Shown here piece after piece: positions 1 to 5,065 of a stretch of 5,065 bases of DNA. The translations under genes were made by a program, and so were the position numbers. The number at the start of each line of letters is the position of its first letter. Position 1 is the stretch's first letter. The DNA is taken from NCBI GenBank assembly GCA_905206345.1, contig CAJLGW010000094.1, forward strand, positions 1 to 5,065, written 5' to 3'. Under the pieces are notes generated by a model. The model ran no database searches and was not told the origin of the DNA. It was given only the letters and a program-made list of their open reading frames with translations. The stretch comes from an uncultured Sutterella sp. Lineage in GTDB: Bacteria > Pseudomonadota > Gammaproteobacteria > Burkholderiales > Burkholderiaceae_F.

Positions 1-22
1 TGCCTGTAATTGCGGTGTGAGA

Positions 23-45
23 GGGGCGAGATGAGAATCTCCCCC
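23..45 (+). promoter_or_regulatory. Hairpin in the leader upstream of the LysE-family gene
   Basis: GGGG (23-26) can pair with CCCC (42-45), and GAGAT (28-32) with ATCTC (37-41), leaving C27 bulged and a four-base GAGA loop. The stem is therefore nine base pairs and GC-rich. No T-run follows, so it is not a canonical intrinsic terminator. It lies about 28 bases upstream of the ribosome binding site and could be a leader structure, an operator, or the 3' end of an upstream transcript. All three reading frames of bases 1-34 close quickly, so the tail of an upstream gene may also be present; this cannot be decided from the window. Confidence 0.3.
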
Positions 46-72
46 TACTCGATTACCCATAGGATGAGTTGA

Positions 73-77
73 AAGGA
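73..77 (+). promoter_or_regulatory. Ribosome binding site of the LysE-family gene
   Basis: AAGGA lies five bases before the ATG at 83, which is ideal Shine-Dalgarno spacing and supports that start. No convincing -35/-10 pair is visible in the 82 bases upstream, so the operon promoter may lie outside the window. Confidence 0.7.
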
Positions 78-82
78 CGGAT

Positions 83-724
83 ATGCCGTTTGATCTTTGG
101 TTAAGTTTTGTGGTGGCTGCCACCATTTTGGCGATTGCACCGGGGCCTGATAATTTATTTGTGCTTTTGCAATCGGCCATGCACGGCCCTAAAGCCGGCG
201 TTTTGGTGACGTTGGGGCTTTGTGTCGGTGTCTTTATTCAAACGTGTTTTTCGGCCTTTGGCGTGGCTGCAGCAGTGGCGGCTTCCCCGGTGTTGCTTAC
301 CATCATTAAATGCGCAGGGGCTGCCTATTTGACCTATTTGGCCTGGGGGGCTTGGCGAGCTCCTGTGTCTGAAGCCGATGAGACGACCATCGAGAAAAAG
401 CCCTTGACGTTAACGCCCTTTAAATTGTGGACGCGTGGGATTTTGATGAATATCACCAATCCCAAAGTGTTGATTTTCTTCTTAGCCTTCTTCCCACAAT
501 TTTTGGTGAAGGGCAGTAGCGAAGCCGAAGTGATGGTTCAGATGCTCATCATGGGGTTAACTTTCTTGGTGATCACCTTGGTGGTTTTCTCCTGCGTAGC
601 TTGGTGTGCGGGTTCATTGGCTAACCGTATTCGTAATCCGCGTTTTCAATCGATTCTTAATAAAACCAGTGCCTTGATTTTCTTGGCATTGGCTGTTTCT
701 ACTTTAATCTGGAACGCTTCTTAA
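83..724 (+). CDS. LysE/RhtB family amino-acid exporter
   Basis: This is an inner-membrane efflux protein of the LysE/RhtB superfamily, whose characterised members export amino acids such as lysine, homoserine, threonine or leucine using the proton gradient. At 213 residues it has the usual family length. The signatures visible are the Ala-Pro-Gly-Pro-Asp motif at residues 19-23 at the end of the first membrane helix, the Lys-x-x-Gly-Ala-Ala-Tyr-Leu-x-Tyr-Leu-Ala-Trp block at 76-89, and an Asn-Ile-Thr-Asn-Pro-Lys motif followed by a Phe-rich helix ending in Phe-Pro-Gln-Phe at about 123-140. Hydrophobic stretches give about six membrane segments, with a charged loop at about 92-115. The start is supported by AAGGA five bases upstream. 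It is the first gene of an apparent three-gene operon, ending 11 bases before the MFS gene. The substrate cannot be assigned: family membership is firm, specificity is not. Confidence 0.93.
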   Translation: MPFDLWLSFVVAATILAIAPGPDNLFVLLQSAMHGPKAGVLVTLGLCVGVFIQTCFSAFGVAAAVAASPVLLTIIKCAGAAYLTYLAWGAWRAPVSEADETTIEKKPLTLTPFKLWTRGILMNITNPKVLIFFLAFFPQFLVKGSSEAEVMVQMLIMGLTFLVITLVVFSCVAWCAGSLANRIRNPRFQSILNKTSALIFLALAVSTLIWNAS

Positions 725-735
725 GGCAGAGACCT

Positions 736-1938
736 ATGGCAGTCAATCACCAAAATCGAGATGTTCTGTTAATTACGCTTCTGGGCATTGCTCATGGCGT
801 ATCCCACTTCTTTCACTTGGTGATTCCGCCTTTGATTCCGTGGATTAAACCGGAGTTTGATCTCTCATACGCTCAAATGGGCGCCGTGATGACGGCTTTT
901 TTCATTGTGAGCTCTTTAGGGCAGGCCGCCAGTGGCTTTTTGGTCGATAGTTGGGGCGCAAAGAAAACCTTGTTTTTAGGTGCTTCGCTTTTGGCTTTGG
1001 GTGGCTTTATTTTGGCGGGCGCCGATAGTTACTTCATGCTTTTCTTGGCTTCTATGGCCTCCGGTTTAGGGAATTCCGTTTTCCATCCGACAGACTATTC
1101 CATCATGAATCGCTCGATCTCCCAAGAGCGTTTAAGTTACGCCTTTTCAATCCATGCGATTGTTGGCAACATCGGTTGGGCGATTGCACCGGTTTTGATG
1201 ATTGCCGTGGCCAATTTTGGTGGTTGGCGAATGGCAGCCCTCGCTGCCGCATTGGTGGGTACGTTCGTTGTGGTTTTGCTTGCCTTTAATCACAAAGAAT
1301 TCGATATTGAACAGATCACGGAAGAGAAAAAGACGGGAAGCGTACCGGTTAAGGGGGGTCGCTTTGCCTTTTTAGGGGCAATGGCTGTTTGGTTGTGCTT
1401 TTTCTTTTTCTTTTTTAATTCGTTTGCCTTCGGGATTTTGCAAAATTTCTCGCCCACGATTTTCCATGAAACTTTTGGTTTAAGTTTGGAGACGGCAACG
1501 GCTGCGTTGACTTCTTACTTGTTAAGTAATGCCGCAGGCGTCTTAATCGGCGGGTGGATTGCTAAAAATTTCAACCACCACAATAAGGTCGTGGCGCTGT
1601 GCTTGAGTGTGAGTGCGGCGACTGCTATTTTGATGGCCACGCAGTTGTTTCCCGGTTACACGGTTTTGATCTTTATGGCCTTCATGGGTGTAGGTGTGGG
1701 GATTGCGACGCCCTCTCGAGACATGATGATTCGTCAGGCGTGTTTATCCAAGGTCGGTAAAGACGGTTTTGGCCGTGTTTATGGCTTTACTTACTGTGGG
1801 ATGGATGTGGGGCAAACGTTGTCGCCTTTGATTGCGGGACCCATGCTTGATGCCGGGTTATTTGCTGCAGCGCTTATTTTGGTGGCAGTGATGCAGTTCG
1901 GAGCCGTGTTTACGGCTCTTGGTGTGAAATCTGAGTAA
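736..1938 (+). CDS. MFS transporter, Fsr-like (fosmidomycin-resistance type)
   Basis: This 400-residue permease of the major facilitator superfamily is about the normal length for a 12-helix secondary transporter. The loop between helices 2 and 3 carries MFS motif A, Gly-Phe-Leu-Val-Asp-x-Trp-Gly-Ala-Lys-Lys, at residues 67-77. A Gly-Leu-Gly-Asn-Ser-Val-Phe-His-Pro block at 110-118 and a following Val-Gly-Asn-Ile-Gly at 143-147 resemble the equivalent region of the fosmidomycin-resistance (Fsr) branch. That closer placement is from memory and less certain than the superfamily call. A charged, Lys/Glu-rich central loop at about 186-208 separates two six-helix halves. Helix 7 contains six consecutive Phe (222-227). 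The AAGG of its likely ribosome binding site (723-726) overlaps the stop codon of the LysE-type gene, so the two are probably co-transcribed and perhaps coupled. Substrate unknown; drug or metabolite efflux or uptake are all possible. Confidence 0.92.
   Translation: MAVNHQNRDVLLITLLGIAHGVSHFFHLVIPPLIPWIKPEFDLSYAQMGAVMTAFFIVSSLGQAASGFLVDSWGAKKTLFLGASLLALGGFILAGADSYFMLFLASMASGLGNSVFHPTDYSIMNRSISQERLSYAFSIHAIVGNIGWAIAPVLMIAVANFGGWRMAALAAALVGTFVVVLLAFNHKEFDIEQITEEKKTGSVPVKGGRFAFLGAMAVWLCFFFFFFNSFAFGILQNFSPTIFHETFGLSLETATAALTSYLLSNAAGVLIGGWIAKNFNHHNKVVALCLSVSAATAILMATQLFPGYTVLIFMAFMGVGVGIATPSRDMMIRQACLSKVGKDGFGRVYGFTYCGMDVGQTLSPLIAGPMLDAGLFAAALILVAVMQFGAVFTALGVKSE
1398..1416 (+). repeat. Short hexamer tandem repeat (CTTTTT)x3 within the MFS gene
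   Basis: Three perfect copies of CTTTTT followed by one extra T form a 19-base pyrimidine tract on the coding strand, encoding part of the six-Phe run in the MFS protein. Loss or gain of a whole copy would keep the frame (two Phe). A slip in the terminal T6 run would break it. Confidence 0.6.
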
Positions 1939-1940
1939 CA

Positions 1941-1945
1941 AAGGA
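1941..1945 (+). promoter_or_regulatory. Ribosome binding site of the lipoprotein gene
   Basis: AAGGA lies three bases after the MFS stop codon. It is two bases from the first ATG (1948) but five from the second (1951). The second is the better-spaced start, so 1951 is preferred. Confidence 0.65.
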
Positions 1946-1950
1946 TAATG

Positions 1951-3078
1951 ATGTATAAAAAGACTGCGTTTATCTCGAGTTTGAGTCTTGTTGTATTCAC
2001 ACTCACCGGCTGCTCAACTCCGATGAAATTTGAGGCTCAGTTACCCGAACCTCGTCCTGCGGTGACAAAACTCTCTTACGCCATGCAAGTGGCTCGTGCC
2101 ATGAAAACCACCAAGAAGTGCCAGGGGTGCGTGGATACCGGTCTTTGGTCTGACGAAGTGGGAATGATCGATAAAGTGGGTTTTGACCCGCTCAAAGTCC
2201 AACAAGCCATTCGTGATCAAAAAACTTCCTCAATGAGTGTTGTTGGGGATGCAATTGACGTAGCAGGCACTGCATCCAATATCCAAGGAGTTTTACAAGG
2301 CAATGCCTTTAAAGGACATTTACCGGGCGTTGGCTTGGCTTTAACTGTTGGCGGTTGGTTGCTGTTACCTTCAGAAGATGATGGAGTTGATGTAGATTCT
2401 TACACCAATCACTTGAAGATGACTTATGTTTTGCCAGCTGATAACAAAATTACAGAGCAAGAGTTCACGAGTGCCGATACACCCAACGACGAATACAAGG
2501 TCTATAACGCCAAACTCTTTGCTCAAAAGAAGTTTATTGCAGCGCAGACAAAAGCCGCCAAAGATTTGGGATTTAAGCCCGTTGGCGACATTCGAGTGCA
2601 TTTCATAAAAACCGATGATGGATATCGTGACTGGGTACACGTTTGGCAACCGTTGGAAAACGATAAGTTAGGTTGCCCGAAGGTGACGGAAAATTCAGAG
2701 CGAATAAAGATTTGTCGAGTCGAAACAGCTCCTTATAAATCACCTTTTGATGAATTGGATCGAACATTTATTTTTGAGCGAACAACCGTTCCGAACGTTT
2801 TGGCTAAGGTCCCTGCCGGGGAAAAGCGTTGGATTGCTCACTACGGGTACAACCGAATGTTCCCGACCGGACTCATGATTGATGAAGCCAAAGAGGTGAA
2901 GGAGCCTGAGGCGCTGTACCATCAATTTGCCATGCAATTACAAAAGCATCTATTGCCAGGCATGACGATTTTTGTGCCGTCTTATACGGTTAATGGCATC
3001 TCCACGGCGCAAGCGGTATTGGATACCAGGGGCACGCATTATTTTGCCGTTGTTGTTCCCCGCAAGGGACAGAAATAA
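1951..3078 (+). CDS. Lipoprotein of unknown family
   Basis: The 375-residue product begins with a basic Met-Tyr-Lys-Lys end, a hydrophobic core and the lipobox Leu-Thr-Gly-Cys, so residue Cys21 should be lipidated after signal peptidase II cleavage. Ser follows the Cys, with no Asp at +2, which favours the outer membrane. The mature part carries a Cys-x-x-Cys pair (57 and 60) and a second, wider pair (242 and 255) that could form disulfides in the periplasm. A Gly-rich hydrophobic stretch at about 124-140 is followed by an acidic patch (Glu-Asp-Asp), and the rest looks like a soluble mixed domain with several aromatic residues. I recognise no family. The gene starts 12 bases after the MFS stop and precedes a terminator, so it looks like the last gene of the transporter operon. 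A role alongside the transporters is only inferred from position. An ATG at 1948 is the alternative start and would add one Met. Confidence 0.85.
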   Translation: MYKKTAFISSLSLVVFTLTGCSTPMKFEAQLPEPRPAVTKLSYAMQVARAMKTTKKCQGCVDTGLWSDEVGMIDKVGFDPLKVQQAIRDQKTSSMSVVGDAIDVAGTASNIQGVLQGNAFKGHLPGVGLALTVGGWLLLPSEDDGVDVDSYTNHLKMTYVLPADNKITEQEFTSADTPNDEYKVYNAKLFAQKKFIAAQTKAAKDLGFKPVGDIRVHFIKTDDGYRDWVHVWQPLENDKLGCPKVTENSERIKICRVETAPYKSPFDELDRTFIFERTTVPNVLAKVPAGEKRWIAHYGYNRMFPTGLMIDEAKEVKEPEALYHQFAMQLQKHLLPGMTIFVPSYTVNGISTAQAVLDTRGTHYFAVVVPRKGQK

Positions 3079-3118
3079 GGTATTGAATACAAGTTTTGAA
3101 ATAGATTGATTTTGACAC

Positions 3119-3140
3119 AAGCCGCCGAAAGGTGGCTTTT
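3119..3140 (+). terminator. Intrinsic terminator of the transporter-lipoprotein operon
   Basis: AAGCCGCC (3119-3126) pairs with GGTGGCTT (3131-3138) around a GAAA tetraloop, giving eight pairs with one G-T wobble. TTTT at 3137-3140 overlaps the foot, and a further T-rich stretch follows (GCATTT). It lies 40 bases after the lipoprotein stop. Read on the opposite strand the stem gains an A-C mismatch and lacks a trailing T-run, so it serves mainly the + strand. The rest of the 92-base gap holds nothing else I can name. Confidence 0.75.
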
Positions 3141-3170
3141 GCATTTAAAACACCTTTGGTTTCAAATCTT

Positions 3171-4073
3171 TTAACTTGACAAATGAAACATTCCCGATGA
3201 TTTTCTTACCACTTCTGCTCTCAAAACAAGACGTTTTGAAATTGAATGGGAATCATCATCCTCTCGTGATCCAATTAGAGATTGGTACGAATCCGTTAAG
3301 GTGTCAAAAAAGTTTGATGGGGCATATTTCCAAGTTAAATTTGCCAAATCGTTTGTCATTTTTTCAAATTTGTATAGATTATTACGAGCCCAAAGAAGAA
3401 AAATGTCATCTTCTCCATGTGCTCGAACTAATAGATGTTTCCCTTTCTTAGAAATCTCAAAGCCTAGAGATAAGGTTGCGTCATCACTAGAACGGGGGCA
3501 GAAAGCGACCAGCTTGTTCGTCAGCTTTAAGGGGTTTTGGTCTGAAAAAAGTTTTTTAAATTGACGATCAAACTCTTCCCAAAGTCGCGTTCGTTGAATC
3601 AACGGGGCATACTTTTTGTAAACATCGTTTAAAACAATGTTGTTGTACTGGCAAGGCGTTTTATATTCGTTAGTGGTCAAAAACTCTACCATGTGGTTAA
3701 CTTTTGCCGTGATAACGCTGGCAACCACATATAAAATGCGTGGAGAGACGGGGTAGGTTACTTCTGATGGTTTAATGAGGAGTTTTCGAGCGATTTGATA
3801 GTCTTTGTTTTGCAAGTTCAGGCATTGCCGAATTTCCTCAATATCGTAATCTTCAGAGGATTTGCTCCCATACATATCATTTAAGAAATCCCAGGAATCG
3901 GAGATATCCATTTTGCGATTATTGAGTGCCAGTGCTAACCAAATCTCGTTATCTGTCGCACCAGTTTTCTGCATTAAGCGAATTAGAGGGAGTTCGATAT
4001 CTGTGTCAGAACTAACTTCTAACATATTAATCAGTTCAAGGACGTCATTGTTGAGTTGGGAAAATCGCATCAT
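3171..4073 (-). CDS. Hypothetical protein, downstream member of a tandem paralog pair
   Basis: A 300-residue, apparently soluble protein with no signal peptide or membrane helix; I do not recognise its family. It aligns end to end with the neighbouring gene at 4112-5023. Shared points here are Phe4-x-Gln-Leu7-x-x-Asp10 and Leu14-Ile15, Ala39 through Ile44-Trp45, Ala95-Arg96-Lys-Leu-Leu-Ile100, Gly204-Phe205-Glu206 with Lys209, and Leu227-Trp228. The C-terminal end is more divergent, with an acidic Glu-Asp-Asp-Asp patch at about 271-274. No catalytic motif, nucleotide-binding loop or DNA-binding helix is evident. The start is one of two adjacent ATGs; a weak GAG lies about nine bases upstream of the first. 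It follows its paralog by 38 bases on the same strand, so co-transcription is likely. It converges on the lipoprotein gene, and its AT-rich composition differs from much of the transporter genes. Confidence 0.82.
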   Translation of the reverse strand: MMRFSQLNNDVLELINMLEVSSDTDIELPLIRLMQKTGATDNEIWLALALNNRKMDISDSWDFLNDMYGSKSSEDYDIEEIRQCLNLQNKDYQIARKLLIKPSEVTYPVSPRILYVVASVITAKVNHMVEFLTTNEYKTPCQYNNIVLNDVYKKYAPLIQRTRLWEEFDRQFKKLFSDQNPLKLTNKLVAFCPRSSDDATLSLGFEISKKGKHLLVRAHGEDDIFLLWARNNLYKFEKMTNDLANLTWKYAPSNFFDTLTDSYQSLIGSREDDDSHSISKRLVLRAEVVRKSSGMFHLSS

Positions 4074-4111
4074 GTTTACAGTCTCATCGTTATTGTTAAT
4101 GAAAGAATGAA

Positions 4112-5023
4112 TTAAGTTAGAGGAGATGATTTCAGTTCGTTTTCTATAAGATTTTCGCGTTGTCGTAAGTAAATCATTAATTGGTCAAAGCGAGTCAAAT
4201 CAAGAGTTTCTCTTTCCCAATTTTGGGAAGAATAACGTGTTTTTGAAACAGAAAAATTCCAAAGATGTTGATTCCTAAGAACTTGAAGTCGATTGTGTTC
4301 GCGAGTCAACCAAAGTTGGAGTAGCTTCTCATCTTGGTATCGGGGAGCAATGAATATTAAAGAGTTCTTCTGAGCAGTTTCAAATCCGCGGGAATGAGCG
4401 CCTCTGATAATATCTTCTTTTATCCAAGATACATCTCGGTCGGTCATTTCATGGTTTTTGAGTACTTGAATTTCAAAAATCATTCGATCATTATCAGACA
4501 AGTATGTTTCAGGAACTCCATTCGGTAAGAGTTGATCAAAACACGCCTTTAAATGAGACCAATGATTTGACTTTGAAAAAACCGATTCCAGATCATGAAA
4601 TAATTCGCAGATAATTCCTGTTTGGGAAGTATGAAACGGTAGTATCAATCCATTCTCAATAGGGCGTCTTTTGATAATTTCTTTCATTTGGACGATCACA
4701 TAGGCAATCGCAGCATCGACAATTTCAGGAAGAGCATTTTCCGGGTTTCCGTGGCGATGAATGAGCAACCTTCGAGCACAACTAATTTGTTGTTCAAAGT
4801 TGTTGAGGCATTTAATATTTTCATTACTTGTGGATGAATTGAGTTGGCAATCCTCGAAAAGTCCTACCCCAGTCCAAATCGTATCTTCAGATGCATTCCA
4901 ACTTTTTAAGAGACCGATTAACTCAAATTTGATTTGCAAACCATAGTTTCTTCGAAAACAGCAGACTTGCTGAATCAATTTGATGGCATCGGGTGTGAGT
5001 TGGTCGAATTTTGGGCTCTTCAC
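4112..5023 (-). CDS. Hypothetical protein, upstream member of a tandem paralog pair
   Basis: A 303-residue soluble protein of unknown function, mostly helix-like in composition, with no signal peptide. The matching landmarks to its paralog are Phe6-x-Gln-Leu9-x-x-Asp12 and Leu16-Ile17, Ala44 through Ile49-Trp50, Ala83-Arg84-Arg-Leu-Leu-Ile88, Gly213-Phe214-Glu215 with Lys219, and Leu237-Trp238. The start is GTG at 5023. The next in-frame codons upstream reach a TAA at 5027-5029, and the next Met inside is far downstream (residue 113). The conserved N-terminus matching the paralog's first residues supports GTG. It contains several Cys, including Cys-Cys at 21-22, consistent with a cytoplasmic protein. 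No strong Shine-Dalgarno sits at normal spacing before the GTG; the best one is about 30 bases away. The region is AT-rich. Function cannot be assigned; an accessory or mobile-island origin is possible but unproven. Confidence 0.82.
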   Translation of the reverse strand: MKSPKFDQLTPDAIKLIQQVCCFRRNYGLQIKFELIGLLKSWNASEDTIWTGVGLFEDCQLNSSTSNENIKCLNNFEQQISCARRLLIHRHGNPENALPEIVDAAIAYVIVQMKEIIKRRPIENGLILPFHTSQTGIICELFHDLESVFSKSNHWSHLKACFDQLLPNGVPETYLSDNDRMIFEIQVLKNHEMTDRDVSWIKEDIIRGAHSRGFETAQKNSLIFIAPRYQDEKLLQLWLTREHNRLQVLRNQHLWNFSVSKTRYSSQNWERETLDLTRFDQLMIYLRQRENLIENELKSSPLT

Positions 5024-5038
5024 ACTTTAGCGTGAAAA
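5017..5038 (-). promoter_or_regulatory. Potential hairpin covering the GTG start of the upstream paralog
   Basis: On the - strand TTTTCACGC (5038-5030) can pair with GTGTGAAGA (5025-5017) around a four-base TAAA loop, giving nine pairs of which two are G-T wobbles. The GTG start (5023-5021) lies in the 3' arm, so the structure would hide it from the ribosome. The near-palindromic DNA could equally be a protein binding site. Confidence 0.4.
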
Positions 5039-5053
5039 CAACACAAAATTAGA

Positions 5054-5061
5054 CTCACCTT
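5054..5061 (-). promoter_or_regulatory. Strong Shine-Dalgarno, unusually far from the annotated start
   Basis: AAGGTGAG on the - strand matches the 16S anti-Shine-Dalgarno well but is 30 bases from the GTG at 5023. At normal spacing it faces TTG (5046-5044, seven bases) and GTG (5044-5042, nine bases). The first opens an eight-codon frame whose TGA overlaps the next gene's start as GTGA. The second opens a five-codon frame ending in TAA three bases before that start. Both frames also run open to the window edge, so the site may instead lie by chance inside the tail of an upstream gene. Confidence 0.4.
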
Positions 5062-5065
5062 GAAT

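Noticed and set aside
1791..2649. Open frames on the - strand opposite the MFS and lipoprotein genes (1791-2006, 2371-2649)
   Set aside because: They lie within well-supported + strand genes, have no ribosome binding site that I see and no protein-like features, so they are shadows.
3119..3140. Bidirectional terminator also serving the - strand genes
   Set aside because: On the - strand the G-T pair becomes an A-C mismatch and no T-run follows the stem, so efficient - strand termination is not supported.
2740..3144. Small - strand frames at 2740-2937 and 2950-3144
   Set aside because: Both run antisense to the end of the lipoprotein gene, and the second spans the terminator. Composition and context do not support coding.
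3176..4110. + strand open frames within the downstream paralog region (3176-3451, 3301-3564, 3862-4110)
   Set aside because: The - strand gene here is supported by paralogy with its neighbour. The + strand frames overlap it fully or almost fully and show no motif.
3171..5023. The two - strand genes as halves of one gene split by a frameshift or stop
   Set aside because: Each aligns N-terminus to N-terminus and C-terminus to C-terminus with the other, and both are about 300 residues. That is a duplication, not a split.
1..5065. CRISPR array, tRNA, rRNA, insertion sequence, toxin-antitoxin or known defence genes
   Set aside because: I see no regularly spaced repeats, no cloverleaf-like segment, no transposase motifs and no terminal inverted repeats. 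The unknown genes show no recognisable nuclease, kinase or DNA-binding motif, so labelling them as defence genes would be a guess.

Overview
The window suggests a Gram-negative bacterium. A lipoprotein with a type II signal peptide and a Ser after the lipobox Cys sits in an apparent operon with a LysE/RhtB exporter and a 12-TM-type MFS transporter. Nothing in the sequence fixes the genus. Base composition is uneven. By hand count on single 60-base lines, the left half ranges from about 35 to 57% GC (57% at 181-240, 50% at 1501-1560, 35% at 2401-2460). The right half is lower (33% at 3301-3360 and 4201-4260, 40% at 4501-4560).

Left part (1-3170, + strand): a short leader with a hairpin at 23-45 and a good ribosome binding site precedes three tightly packed genes. 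They encode a LysE/RhtB-family amino-acid or metabolite exporter (83-724), an MFS permease (736-1938) and a lipoprotein of no family I recognise (1951-3078). The gaps are 11 and 12 bases, so one transcript is likely. It ends at an intrinsic terminator (3119-3140), an 8-bp stem with a GAAA loop followed by TTTT. The likely joint theme is transport across the envelope; no substrate can be read from the sequence.

Right part (3171-5065, - strand): two convergent genes encode soluble proteins of 303 and 300 residues, separated by 38 bases. I recognise neither family. Read side by side, however, they are diverged paralogs: an F-x-Q-L-x-x-D start, an Ala-acid-rich block ending in Ile-Trp, an Ala-Arg-basic-Leu-Leu-Ile block, and a C-terminal Gly-Phe-Glu ... 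Leu-Trp block occur in the same order in both. They form a tandem duplicated, AT-rich module. The upstream one starts with GTG inside a potential hairpin, overlaps an upstream reading frame by GTGA, and has its only good Shine-Dalgarno about 30 bases away. This points to coupling with a leader ORF or with a further gene beyond the right edge of the window. The paralog pair is the most novel content here; its function is unknown.
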